Positions 25,233 to 34,898 of a stretch of 64,000 nucleotides of DNA are shown piece by piece (positions within the stretch are counted from its first letter, which is position 1; every line of letters starts with the position of its first letter). The translations under genes and the position numbers were made by a program. Under the pieces are notes generated by a model. It was not told the DNA's origin. It saw only the letters and a program-made list of their open reading frames with translations, and searched no databases. This stretch comes from AC-32 sp035518635 (GTDB lineage Bacteria > Actinomycetota > Thermoleophilia > Gaiellales > Gaiellaceae), in contig DATIXI010000023.1 in NCBI GenBank assembly GCA_035518635.1, forward strand, positions 1-64,000, read 5' to 3'.

Positions 25233-26327
25233 TTACGGAGCCGCCTCGAGCCGGCGAATCACGGCCAGCCCGAACTCGGCAGCGCGGGCGCCGTCGACGA
25301 GGCGGTGGTCGAACGTGACGGCGATGGTTCCCACGGGCCGGGCGACGATCTCGCCGTCGCGTACGACCGGGCGCTCTGCGACGCGGCCGATGCTGAGGAT
25401 CGCAGCCTCCGGATGGTTGACGATCGGCGTCGTGAACAGGCCGCCGAGCTTGCCGGCGCTCGTGACGGTGAACGTCGAGCCTCTGAGCTCCTCGGGCGTG
25501 AGCGTCCCCGCGCGGGCGGCGGCTGCGAGGCGCTCGACCTCGGCCGCGAGCTCGTCGACGGAGGCGGTGTCGCACCCGCGGACGACCGGGACGACGAGGC
25601 CCTGGTCGGTCTGGACTGCGACGCCGATGTCGTAGCGGTCGAGGTAGACGATCTCCTCGTCCTCGAGCCGCGCGTTCAGCTCCGGGAACTCCTTCAGGCT
25701 CTCGGCGACGGCCTTGAGCGTGATCGGCACGAGCCGGCCGAGGTCGACGTCGCCGAAGTCGCACTCCTCGACCCACGTGACCGGCGGCACCTCGCGGTGC
25801 GCGCGGGCCATGTGCTCGGCGACGAGCCGTCGGACGCCGCGCAACCGCTCACGCCGGCCTCCATCGGCCACGGCCGGGGTCTGACCCCGCCCGCCGGCCG
25901 CGGCGCGCACGTCTTCTTCGGTCATGCGCCCTTGCGGGCCTGTCCCCTCGAGCCCGTGGAGGTCCACGCCGAGCTCTTGGGCAAGCCGTCTGACGAGCGG
26001 CGTCGCCCGGACGCGTCCTGGTTGGTCAATGTCCGGGGTCTGACCCCGGGTCGCCGGTTCCGCTCCCGTCGACACGTCCACGGCGGCGCCGTCGCCGCCG
26101 ATCACGACCAGGACGGTGCCGACCGGGACGACGTCGCCCTCGGCAACCAGGATCCGCGCGACGACGCCCGCCGCCGGTGACGGGATCTCGACCGTCGTCT
26201 TGTCGGTCTGGATCTCTACCAGCGGGTCGTCCTCGGCGACCTCCTGGCCCTCGGTGACGAGCCACCGCGCGACCTCGCCCTCCGTCAGCCCTTCGCCCAG
26301 GTCGGGCAGCTTGAACTCGTACGCCAT
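25233..26327 (-). CDS. branched-chain 2-oxoacid dehydrogenase E2 (dihydrolipoyl acyltransferase)
   Basis: E2 carries acyl groups from E1 to CoA. Domains in the 364-residue protein: one lipoyl domain (1-76, lipoyl lysine Lys43 in QTDKTTVEI), an E1/E3-binding domain (about 104-143) and a catalytic domain (157-364) with DHRLVDGA near 340-347. A helix after VEECDFGDVDLGRL seems about 20 residues shorter than usual. Both interdomain linkers hold an in-frame copy of a palindromic DNA repeat, each encoding RGQTP (94-98 and 147-151). E3 is not in this operon. Confidence 0.9.
   Translation of the reverse strand: MAYEFKLPDLGEGLTEGEVARWLVTEGQEVAEDDPLVEIQTDKTTVEIPSPAAGVVARILVAEGDVVPVGTVLVVIGGDGAAVDVSTGAEPATRGQTPDIDQPGRVRATPLVRRLAQELGVDLHGLEGTGPQGRMTEEDVRAAAGGRGQTPAVADGGRRERLRGVRRLVAEHMARAHREVPPVTWVEECDFGDVDLGRLVPITLKAVAESLKEFPELNARLEDEEIVYLDRYDIGVAVQTDQGLVVPVVRGCDTASVDELAAEVERLAAAARAGTLTPEELRGSTFTVTSAGKLGGLFTTPIVNHPEAAILSIGRVAERPVVRDGEIVARPVGTIAVTFDHRLVDGARAAEFGLAVIRRLEAAP
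25875..25889. repeat. palindromic repeat, copy 1 (CGGGGTC-T-GACCCCG), inside E2 gene
   Basis: A 15-bp inverted repeat lies within the second linker of E2. With its left flank it reads GGCCACGGCCGGGGTCTG, which reappears in reverse complement at 44238. On the coding strand it is read in frame as G-R-G-Q-T-P. Confidence 0.75.
26033..26049. repeat. palindromic repeat, copy 2 (CCGGGGTC-T-GACCCCGG), inside E2 gene
   Basis: A 17-bp inverted repeat lies within the first linker of E2, again translated as RGQTP in frame. Its left flank differs from copy 1 (GGTCAATGT), so the two are not a simple tandem duplication of the gene segment. Confidence 0.75.
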
Positions 26328-26338
26328 CGGGCCGGACC

Positions 26339-27196
26339 CTAGACGAGCGCGTCGTCCCGGAGCACTGCGTGGACGCCCTGGACGCCGTTCACGACCTGGG
26401 TCACGCGCAGGTCGACGACCACGCTCGCGAGCGCGACCGCATTCCCACCGGTGAGACCGAGCTCTCGCCCCATCACGCCCAGGATTCCCGCGAGTGCAAA
26501 GCTCGCCGCCGCACCGAGCTCCTCGTCGAAGCCGAGCGCGACCCAGGCGCCGTCGATCCGCGCGAGCGGCCACTTGAGCGGCAGGTCATCGCGTAGCGAA
26601 AGCGTCACCTGCGCGCGCACAGGAGTCTCGATCGCCGTCCCCGAGACCTCGCCGTCGCCCTGGGCCGCATGCCCGTCTCCGGCCGAGAACAACGCACCGT
26701 CGACGGGGATCGGCAGGAACAGCGTCGCCCCGGCCACGAGCTCCTTGCAGTCCATGTTCCCGCCGAACCGGCGCGGCGGCCGGGTCGGGTGGGTGCCCGG
26801 CTCCGGCGGCGGCATCCCCATAACGCCGAGGAACGGCACCAGCCTCACGCCGAGCCCGAGCGCGCGGCCGACACCGTCGGCGAGCACCCAGTGCACCGAG
26901 TGGTCCTCACCCGTGTGCGTCACGCCCCAGTCGCCGGGCTCGACCGAATCGATCCGCACGGCCAGCGTCTGCCCCGCCCTCGCACCGCGCACCGCGATCG
27001 GCCCGGCCAGCGCGTGGCCGACGTCGAGCTCCGGCCTCGGCCGAGGAAACGGCTCGCCCGGGCTGACGTCCCACGCGTGGTTCGGGACCGAGAACGAGAC
27101 CGAGTCGCCGGGCTCGACCTCCACGACCGGCTCGAGCTCACGCGAGAAGTAGCCGTGCAGAGAGCGCGGCTCGAGCGGCAGCTCGTGAACCGCCAC
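26339..27196 (-). CDS. acetamidase/formamidase family protein
   Basis: The 285-residue protein matches the FmdA/AmdA family: ELEPVVEVEPGDSVSF, WGVTHTGEDHSVHW, NMDCKELVAGATLFLPI and DGALFSAGDGHAAQGDGE are family signatures, including the zinc-type His/Asp residues. Members hydrolyse formamide or small amides to ammonia and the acid. It lies between E1beta (directly abutting) and E2, an odd position for an amidase: it may be a passenger or may release an acid from a branched-chain amide substrate. That link is inference. Confidence 0.87.
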   Translation of the reverse strand: MAVHELPLEPRSLHGYFSRELEPVVEVEPGDSVSFSVPNHAWDVSPGEPFPRPRPELDVGHALAGPIAVRGARAGQTLAVRIDSVEPGDWGVTHTGEDHSVHWVLADGVGRALGLGVRLVPFLGVMGMPPPEPGTHPTRPPRRFGGNMDCKELVAGATLFLPIPVDGALFSAGDGHAAQGDGEVSGTAIETPVRAQVTLSLRDDLPLKWPLARIDGAWVALGFDEELGAAASFALAGILGVMGRELGLTGGNAVALASVVVDLRVTQVVNGVQGVHAVLRDDALV

Positions 27197-28171
27197 CTAG
27201 AACTCGAGCAGGCGGCGCGCCGCGTCGACCACGCGCTCGACCGACGGCATGTACGCGTCCTCGATCTGCCAGTACGGGTACGGGACGTCGTATCCGGTCA
27301 CGCGCACGACCGGAGCCCGCAGGTCGAGCATCGCCTTCTCCGCGAGCACCGCTGCGAGCTCGGCGCCGTACCCCGCGGTCCGCGGCGCCTCCTGGACGAT
27401 CACGACCCGCCCCGTCTTCGCCGCGGCGGCCAGCAGCGCCTCCTCGTCCAGAGGCTTCAACGTCCGGATGTCGAGCAGCTCGACGGAGGCCTCGTCCTCG
27501 AGCGCGGCGGCCGCCTGGTCCGCCAGGGGCACCATTGCCCCGTAGGCGACGAGCGTCAGGTCCGACCCCTCCCGCACGACTCGCGCCTGCCCGAGCGGAA
27601 CGACGTGCTCGCCCTTTGGGACCTCGCCGCGCATCGTCCGGTAGTGCAACTTCGGCTCGAGCACCACCACCGGGTCGGGATCGCGGATCGCCGCCGCCAG
27701 GATCCCCTTCGCGTCTGCCGGCGTCGAGGGGATCGCGACCTTCACGCCGGGCGTGTGCGCGTAGTACGCCTCGGGCGAGTCGTCGTGCAGCTCGGGCGCG
27801 CGCACGCCGCCGCCGTAGGGCATCCGCACGACGAGCGGGAACGCCATCTTCCCGCCCGTCCGCCAGCGGTAGCGGCCCACGTGGGTGATGAGCTGGTCGA
27901 GGCACGGGTACGAGAACGCGTCGTACTGCATCTCGCAGACCGGCCGCCAGCCCGCCATGCAGAGCCCGACCGCCGACCCGAGAATCCCGGCCTCCGCGAG
28001 CGGCGTGTCCACGCAGCGCTCGGGCCCGAAGCGGTCGCGCAGCCCGGCGGTCGCCCGAAAGACGCCGCCCGCACGGCCGACGTCCTCGCCCATGACCATC
28101 ACGTCCGGGTCGCGCTCGAGCTCGACGTGGAACGCGTCGTTGATCGCCTCGACGAGCGTGAGCTCAGCCAC
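27197..28171 (-). CDS. 2-oxoacid dehydrogenase E1 component, beta subunit
   Basis: The beta chain of the thiamine-dependent E1 (324 residues) has VMGEDVGRAGGVF near 24-36, DTPLAEAGILGSAVGL, and the C-terminal half with RTLKPLDEEALLAAAAKTGRVVIV. It works with the alpha chain to decarboxylate branched-chain 2-oxoacids and load E2. I use GTG 28171 because family proteins start with A-E-L-T; a TTG at 28183 would extend it into the palindrome upstream. The next gene follows with no gap. Confidence 0.9.
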   Translation of the reverse strand: MAELTLVEAINDAFHVELERDPDVMVMGEDVGRAGGVFRATAGLRDRFGPERCVDTPLAEAGILGSAVGLCMAGWRPVCEMQYDAFSYPCLDQLITHVGRYRWRTGGKMAFPLVVRMPYGGGVRAPELHDDSPEAYYAHTPGVKVAIPSTPADAKGILAAAIRDPDPVVVLEPKLHYRTMRGEVPKGEHVVPLGQARVVREGSDLTLVAYGAMVPLADQAAAALEDEASVELLDIRTLKPLDEEALLAAAAKTGRVVIVQEAPRTAGYGAELAAVLAEKAMLDLRAPVVRVTGYDVPYPYWQIEDAYMPSVERVVDAARRLLEF

Positions 28172-28183
28172 CGAGCCCCCCAA

Positions 28184-28198
28184 GTAACAGACTGTTAC
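28184..28198. promoter_or_regulatory. palindrome GTAACAG-A-CTGTTAC before E1beta (possible operator)
   Basis: A perfect 15-bp inverted repeat (17 bp with flanking A/T) lies in the 42-base gap between E1alpha and E1beta, 12 bases before the E1beta start. Identical or single-base-variant copies occur at 36407 and 48092. The one-base centre makes an RNA hairpin unlikely, so a dimeric DNA-binding protein is the better guess. Confidence 0.6.
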
Positions 28199-28213
28199 TA
28201 ACCGAGGTCCGAT

Positions 28214-29290
28214 TCATTTCGCCTGGCTCCCGAGGATCCGACGCAACTCGGCCAGGTCGTGCTCGAACGACGCGGGCGGATCTGCGAACGCGTGCGAGAA
28301 GAGCAGCTCCGGGTCGGGCGGCGGCTCGGCCTCGGCCTCCGCGATCCCGGCCCGCATCAGCTCCGCAGCCTCGGCCCGCACCGCCTCCGCCGCCTCGTCC
28401 GAGAGGAGCCCGAGGCGGCGCAGGTAGGCCTCGTAGCGGCCGAGGCACTCGTGCTGCTTCTCCTCCTCGACCCGGGCGAGGTCGATGTAGGCGGCGGGGT
28501 CGTCGGCCGTCGCGTGGGGCGCGGTGCGGTACGTCACCGCCTCGATGAAGGTCGGCCCCTCGCCCGCCCGTGCGCGCGCGACCGCCTCGCGCGTAGCCTC
28601 GTAGACGGCGAGCACGTCCGCCCCGTCCACGCGCAGCCCCGGGATGCCGTAGCCGGCCGCCTTGTCGGCCAGTGTCTCGGCCGCGGTCTGGGCCTCGAGC
28701 GGCGTCGAGATCGCCCACTGGTTGTTGTTGCAGAAGAGGACGAGCGGTGCGCGCATCACCGCGGCGAGGTTCGCGCCTTCGTGGAACGACCCCTCGGAGG
28801 TCGCGCCGTCGCCGAAGAACGCGATCGCGCAGGCCGGCTCGCCGCGCAGCTTCTTCCCCCACGCGAGCCCGGCAGCGTGCGGCACGTGGGTCCCGATCGG
28901 CACGCAGATCGAGGCGACGTTCCAGTGGGCCGGGTTCCACCACCCGGCCGGATGGCCGCGCCACCAGGAGAGGATCGTCGAGGCCGGCATCCCGCGCAGG
29001 AGCCCGATCGCCGACTCGCGGTAGCTCGGGAAGATCCAGTCCTCGCGCGCGAGCGCGTGGACCGCTCCGGCCTGCATCGCCTCGTGGTTCCAGAAGATCG
29101 CGTAGGTGCCGATGCGGCCCTGGCGGTGGTAGACGACCGAGCGCTCGTCGTACGTGCGAAGGAGGACGAGCCAGCGGTGGAGCTCGAGGAGGTCGGTTTC
29201 GGAGAGGCCTTCGACCTCGCCATCGGGGACAGCCTCGCCGTCGCCGATCACGCGCCGGAGGTCTCGCTCGGCCGGAAGCACCTGGGCCAT
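28214..29290 (-). CDS. 2-oxoacid dehydrogenase E1 component, alpha subunit
   Basis: The alpha chain (358 residues) carries the thiamine diphosphate motif GDGATSEGSFHEGANLAA through LVLFCNNNQWAIS, and the IFPSYRESAIGLLRG and HPAGWW segments of the branched-chain/pyruvate E1 alpha family. The first gene of the operon E1alpha-E1beta-amidase-E2, it sits upstream of the palindrome, so a regulator bound there would act after the first gene. Substrate preference (branched-chain over pyruvate) is inferred from length and motif pattern. Confidence 0.9.
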   Translation of the reverse strand: MAQVLPAERDLRRVIGDGEAVPDGEVEGLSETDLLELHRWLVLLRTYDERSVVYHRQGRIGTYAIFWNHEAMQAGAVHALAREDWIFPSYRESAIGLLRGMPASTILSWWRGHPAGWWNPAHWNVASICVPIGTHVPHAAGLAWGKKLRGEPACAIAFFGDGATSEGSFHEGANLAAVMRAPLVLFCNNNQWAISTPLEAQTAAETLADKAAGYGIPGLRVDGADVLAVYEATREAVARARAGEGPTFIEAVTYRTAPHATADDPAAYIDLARVEEEKQHECLGRYEAYLRRLGLLSDEAAEAVRAEAAELMRAGIAEAEAEPPPDPELLFSHAFADPPASFEHDLAELRRILGSQAK

Positions 29291-29302
29291 GACGGCGCGA
29301 AT

Positions 29303-29812
29303 CTAGCCGAACCTACGGGACCGGGCGACCACCGCGACGACCACGACCGCGGCGGTCGCCGCGACGACCCCGACGAGCTCCAGCCCGATGCCCCCGCCCA
29401 CCGGCGTCCCGGCGGCCAACAGGACGAGCGCCCCGAGCAGGCCCGCCCCTGCACACGCCAGGCCGATGGTCACGAGTCTCCACCCCGCGACCTCCGACTC
29501 CGCCCAGGCGGCGACCCGCGGCTCGATCGACCACCACGCGAGCTCGGCCGTGAACAGGAAGGCGATCGCGTAGAGCGGGATCCACGGATCCGCCTGCCGG
29601 GGGCCCGCGGCGAGTCGCACCGCCTGCTCGGCTCCGAGCAGGGCGATGCCAAACGCGAGCGCAGCGCTCCACCTGAACACGAGCCCGACCGCCAGGCCGG
29701 CCAGCCCGAGCGCGCCGAGCCCGACGGCCAGCCAGCCGTCGAGCCACCCCTGGCCGACGGACGAAAGCGCGAGCGCAGCGCCCACCGAGAGGGCGCCCGC
29801 CGCCGTCGTCAG
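29303..29812 (-). CDS. small polytopic membrane protein, probable CTG start
   Basis: This 169-residue protein is made of five or six hydrophobic helices with a loop rich in tryptophan and acid residues (LAWWSIEPRVAAWAESEVAGW). CTG 29812 forms a CTGA overlap with the DUF58 stop, copying the ATGA coupling seen through the rest of this operon. GTG 29785 is the alternative and would shorten the first helix. It closes the MoxR-DUF58 operon. No family can be named. Confidence 0.55.
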   Translation of the reverse strand: MTTAAGALSVGAALALSSVGQGWLDGWLAVGLGALGLAGLAVGLVFRWSAALAFGIALLGAEQAVRLAAGPRQADPWIPLYAIAFLFTAELAWWSIEPRVAAWAESEVAGWRLVTIGLACAGAGLLGALVLLAAGTPVGGGIGLELVGVVAATAAVVVVAVVARSRRFG

Positions 29813-31079
29813 ACGCGCGAGAAGCGGGCGTGGCGCTTGAATGCCCTCACCTCCTCGAGCTCGGCCTCCAGCGAGGCGCCGTCTCTCCACTCGACGACCG
29901 GCACCCCGAGGCGCAGGTAGCGGGCGCGGAGCTCGTCGCGGCGGAGCAGCCACAGACGCCGGGCGAGCTCGTCCTCGGGCTCGTCCTCGCCGGCCGCCGC
30001 GTACTGGATCGGCGAGATCTCGATCAGCGCGAGGTCGAAGCCGCGGGCGCGCAGGTCTAGCAGCGAGCGCACGCCGCGCTCGTCGAGGAGCGGCGAGAGC
30101 GCGATCACGAGCGCGCTGGGCGGCAGCGTCCGCACCGGCAGCAGGTGGAGGTCCTTCCACGCGTAGCTGAGGAAGATCTCGGCGTCCAGCAGCGAGTCGA
30201 GCACCCGGTAGAGCTGGACGACGCCGCTCGAGACGGTCAGCCAGTTGATGACCCCGCCGAACGAGACGAGGCCGACGCGGTCCTTCTCGCGCAGGTAGTG
30301 GACGGCGAGCGAGGCCGCCGCGCTGACGGTCTCGTCGAGCGTGCTCCGGTAGCCGGCCCTCGCCTCGAAGAACGTGTCCAGGAAGATGACGACGTCCGAG
30401 TTGCGCTCCGGATGCGTCTCGGTGACCCACGTCTCGTTGCGCCTCGCCGTCGCGCGCCAGTTGATCCGCCGCAGGCTGTCCCCGGGGACGAAGGGCCGAA
30501 CGTCCGCGAACTCGATCCCCTGGCCGCGGGCGCGCGGCACCTGGTTGCCGGCGAACGCCTGCGTCTCGAGCGGGCGGAGCAGGCGGCGCAGGCTCTCGCC
30601 GCGCGGATAGACCTTCAGCGGGCGACGCTGCTCGAGCGTCCACTCGTGCACGAGCAGGCCGAACGCGTCCTGAGAGCGAAAGACGAGGTCGCCGACGAGA
30701 TAGGCGCCCCAGCGCTCACAGCGGATCGTGCAGTCGAGCGTCCGGCGGTCGTTCCAGTCGAGGCCGACGAGGACTGGGTTCGGCGTCTCGGCGACCAGGC
30801 CCTGCGGTAGGTCGAGCAGCACCTCCAGCCGGCCGATCGGGCGCTCGTTCCAGAGCTCGAGCTCGCCCTCGACGGTCTCTCCCTCGAGCTGCCGCTCGCG
30901 GTCGAGGTCGAGCTCCCACCTGACGCGCGGGGCCTCCGCGAGCGAGAGCCCGACGACGAGCACGGCAGCGAACGGGGCGGCCAGCGCGACCAGCTCGGGC
31001 CGCCCGAGCACGAGCGCGCCGAGGAGGCCGAGGCCCGCCAGCGCCGTGTAGGCGCCGAGCTTCGGGGTCGCCGTGCGGG

Positions 31080-31083
<4 letters not shown>
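29809..31083 (-). CDS. DUF58 domain membrane protein
   Basis: The 424-residue protein has two N-terminal membrane helices (around 11-48), a beta-rich segment, the DUF58 signature GIEFADVRPFVPGDSLRRINWRA and a von Willebrand-like C-terminal half (VVIFLDTF). DUF58 proteins act with MoxR ATPases in poorly understood membrane or envelope assembly. ATGA overlap with the moxR gene upstream. Confidence 0.9.
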
Positions 31084-32062
<979 letters not shown>

Positions 32063-32066
<4 letters not shown>

Positions 32067-32584
32067 GTCAGGGACTCCAAGCGCTCGACGGCCCGCTGCA
32101 CCGTTGCGCGGTCGACGTCGGCCCGGTAGCGGTTCACGGGCGGAGGGCGGTCCGGCCGCACGAGTCCCCAGAGCTCCTCACCGAGCGCCTCCTCGACCTC
32201 GGGGCCGCCGGCGTCGAGCCGGAGGCCGCGGCGGTCGGCCAGCCGCTGCTCGGTGATCTCGCGCAGGATCGGGCGGAGCCGGAAGTGGAAGTCGAAGGAG
32301 GTCGTGGTCCCCATCGTCAGCAGGCGCTCCGTCCGCTCCAGGTCGGGCGGCCGCACAGGCGCCGGGGCCTCGACCTCGAGCGCCTCGGCGATCCCAGACT
32401 CGTTCGAGGTCGGGAACGCCTCCCGGATCGCGAGCACCGCGGTCGCCAGCGCGATCGAGCCGAGCAGCAGCACGTAGAGGTCGAGCTCGAGCTCCTGCCG
32501 GCCAGGCTGTGCCAGGCGCACGACCACGTACACGATCGTCCCGAGCGTCGCGAAGAACAGGGCTCCCGACAAGAGGTGTCTCAT
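32063..32584 (-). CDS. membrane-anchored protein of the MoxR operon, 173 aa
   Basis: Two N-terminal helices (about 4-24 and 38-53) precede an acidic linker and a soluble domain of about 90 residues containing TTSFDFHFRLRPILREITEQRLADRRG and GEELWGLVRPDRPPP. I recognise this as a common companion of MoxR/DUF58 clusters in actinobacteria, without known activity. ATGA overlap with the DUF4129 gene. Confidence 0.6.
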
Positions 32585-33465
32585 GCGGCCTCCGGAGTGT
32601 GCTCGAGCTCGGCGCGGAGGCCGACCAGCGCCTCGATCGCGTCGTCCTTCATTGTGGCGTCGATCTCGTGGACGCTGAACTTCGCGCGGCTGAACAGCTG
32701 CGCGAGGCGCCGCACGGAGTGCGTGCTCACCTGGAGCTGGTCGAGCACGCGCTCGACGTACTCGCGCGGCGTCTCGGCCTGCTCGCGCGGGACGCCGTAG
32801 GCGGCGAACGTGCGCTCCATCCGCGCGTAGGTGCGGATTACGGCCTGGCGGGGATCGCGCTCGGCGCGCAGGTCGTCGAGGGTGTCGGCGATCACCTCGT
32901 CGAGCGCGACGGCCAGCGCGGCCTCCTGCTCCCAGGCCTCGCGGTCGAGCCGGTTGCGCACGAAGATCCAGCCGGCGCCGAACCCGACCCCGAGCACGAT
33001 CGAGCCGAGGATGAGAACCGGGATCCACTCGAAGTGCGCGCGGTAGAACGCCGGCGGGCCCTTCTGCTTATGCGCCCGCTGAATGGACTGGGCGCCGACA
33101 CTCGCCGGCTGCTCGTTGCCTCCGCGTTGCTGGAACGGGAAGCGGCCGCTATCGGCGAGGAGGACGGCGGCCGCGAGAAACGACATCAAGATCGCGAGCA
33201 TCGCCGCAGTCCGGCGCCAGTTCGACTTGCCGGAACGCAAATCCCGTCCTCGGCGCATGAAGAGCGACAGGACGACGAGTACCGCTCCCACCGGAAGCAG
33301 GACCAGCATCATGCTCGCGAGGTAGTCGAAGACGAGTGTCGGCGGGTTCTGCGGTCCGGCCCCGTTGCCACCTCCGGGCCGGTGCGCGCGGCTCGCGACG
33401 GCCACGAGCACGAGCAGCGCGGTCAGCGCAATTCCGCTCAGCATAAGCCTCCGAGCGCCGCTCAT
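32581..33465 (-). CDS. DUF4129 domain membrane protein
   Basis: The 294-residue product has an N-terminal helix, two more near 47-66 and 88-104, a proline/glutamine-rich extracytoplasmic stretch, a fourth helix (LILGSIVLGVGFGAGWIFV) and the C-terminal DUF4129 domain with AVIRTYARMERTFAAYGVPR and TPREYVERVL. The domain often sits next to MoxR and transglutaminase-like proteins. It heads the operon here. Confidence 0.82.
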   Translation of the reverse strand: MSGARRLMLSGIALTALLVLVAVASRAHRPGGGNGAGPQNPPTLVFDYLASMMLVLLPVGAVLVVLSLFMRRGRDLRSGKSNWRRTAAMLAILMSFLAAAVLLADSGRFPFQQRGGNEQPASVGAQSIQRAHKQKGPPAFYRAHFEWIPVLILGSIVLGVGFGAGWIFVRNRLDREAWEQEAALAVALDEVIADTLDDLRAERDPRQAVIRTYARMERTFAAYGVPREQAETPREYVERVLDQLQVSTHSVRRLAQLFSRAKFSVHEIDATMKDDAIEALVGLRAELEHTPEAA

Positions 33466-33474
33466 GGGCGAACC

Positions 33475-34365
33475 CTAGACGAGCACGTTCACCGCGCCCC
33501 GCTCGGCCTCGAAGACCGCTTCCTCCACGTCTCCCAGATCCTCGCCGTCCACCTGGAGCGGGAGCGGCCGGTCGCAGTCGATCTCGATCAGGTCGAGGTC
33601 GTGGCCGACGAGGATGCGGGAGTCCTCGGGCCGGCCGCGGCCGGTGAACGCGTAGCGGACGAGGCGAGGCACACCGCGCGGGCTCACGTCCCGCGGCGCC
33701 GCGAGATCGAGGCCGAGCTCGAAGCGGGCGTCGGGAGCGACATGGATCGGGGTCGACCCGACGTACGTGTACGGATCGGTGTTCGCGACGAGCGCGAACG
33801 CCGCGCGCCCGAGGCCGCGGACCCCGAGGACGGGCTCGAAGCGGGCCCGCTTTCCGCCGATCAGCCGGAGCGTCGCGAGGACGAACGCGAGGTCGCCCGG
33901 CCTGCGGCCGTCCTTGCGGCGGCCGAGGGCATCGATGCGCCGTACGAGCTCCGCGTCGAGCCCGATCCCTGCCGAGAAGCCGAAGCGGCGGCCGTTCACC
34001 CGGCCGAGCGAGATGCGACGCGTGCGGCCCTCCTCGAGCGCGTCCGCGACCTGGCGGGCCGCGGCGACCGCGTCGCGCGGAAGCCCTAGCGCCCTGGACA
34101 GCACGTTCGTCCCGCCGCCGGGCAAGAAGCCGAGCGGGATGTCCTCCTCGACACCGTTCAGGACCTCGTTGAAGCCGCCGTCGCCCGAGTAGACGACCAG
34201 CGCGTCGGACCCGGCCGCAGTGCGAGCCAGCTCGATCCCGTGCTCCGCCCGCTCGGTGAGCAGCGTGCGCACCTCACCGACCCGACCGAGCTCCCGCTCG
34301 ACGGCGTGGACGCGCTCGGACGTGACCGAGCTCGCGAACGGGTTCACCACCAGGACGACGTCCAT
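33475..34365 (-). CDS. diacylglycerol/lipid kinase family protein
   Basis: This 296-residue member of the DagK/YegS/sphingosine-kinase superfamily phosphorylates lipid hydroxyls with ATP. Motifs: VVNPFAS near 6-12, the nucleotide-site VVYSGDGGFNEVLNGV, and GFLPGGGTNVLSRALGLP. I start at ATG 34365, where the first beta strand begins; ATG 34386 would overlap the divergent 2H gene. It lies directly after the DUF4129 operon start, in the same direction. Confidence 0.88.
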   Translation of the reverse strand: MDVVLVVNPFASSVTSERVHAVERELGRVGEVRTLLTERAEHGIELARTAAGSDALVVYSGDGGFNEVLNGVEEDIPLGFLPGGGTNVLSRALGLPRDAVAAARQVADALEEGRTRRISLGRVNGRRFGFSAGIGLDAELVRRIDALGRRKDGRRPGDLAFVLATLRLIGGKRARFEPVLGVRGLGRAAFALVANTDPYTYVGSTPIHVAPDARFELGLDLAAPRDVSPRGVPRLVRYAFTGRGRPEDSRILVGHDLDLIEIDCDRPLPLQVDGEDLGDVEEAVFEAERGAVNVLV

Positions 34366-34379
34366 AAGCTCCGGCGAGC

Positions 34380-34898
34380 ATGCCACGCGCTCCGAGAACG
34401 GCGGTGATCGTCGCGATGCCGGCGGCCGAGCCGCTGGTGGGCGGGTGGCGGCTGCTGCACACTGGCGACGCGCCGCTCGGGGTGCCCGCGCACGTCACGC
34501 TGCTCGTCCCGTGGGTCCCTCCGTCGGAGCTCACGCCGGAGGTCGAGGATCGCCTTGCCCGGCTCGTCGCGGAAGAGCCTGCGTTCGATGTCGTCTTTCC
34601 CCGCGCAGCGCGCTGGCCGGAGATCCTCTACGTCGAGCCGGAACCGTCGGAGCCGTTCGTGCGGTTGACACACGCGCTCGCCGCAGAGTGGCCCGAGCAT
34701 CCGCCGTACGAGGGCCAGCACGAGACGGTGGTCCCCCACCTGACCGTGGCCAAGTCCGGCGACGCGGGCCTGCTCGACAGGATCGCCGCGGAGCTGGAGC
34801 CGGCGCTTCCGGTCCGGCAGCGCGTGAGCGAGGCGCAGCTATACGAAGAGGACGAGGGCGGGCGCTGGCGCGAGCGGCGCCGCTTCCGGCTCGGCTAG
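34380..34898 (+). CDS. 2H phosphoesterase (2'-5' RNA ligase-like)
   Basis: The 172-residue protein has the two histidine motifs of the 2H superfamily, HVT near 38-40 and HLT near 120-122, spaced as expected. Such proteins act on 2',3'-cyclic or 2'-5' phosphodiester bonds in RNA. The YmdB-type cyclic nucleotide phosphodiesterase in this window may act on related substrates, though there is no direct link. Its stop shares CTAG with the convergent paaR gene. Confidence 0.82.
   Translation: MPRAPRTAVIVAMPAAEPLVGGWRLLHTGDAPLGVPAHVTLLVPWVPPSELTPEVEDRLARLVAEEPAFDVVFPRAARWPEILYVEPEPSEPFVRLTHALAAEWPEHPPYEGQHETVVPHLTVAKSGDAGLLDRIAAELEPALPVRQRVSEAQLYEEDEGGRWRERRRFRLG

Noticed and set aside
28184..28198. 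The palindrome as a transcription terminator
   Set aside because: The centre is a single base and there is no T tract, so no stable RNA hairpin loop can form. A DNA-binding site or repeat is more likely.
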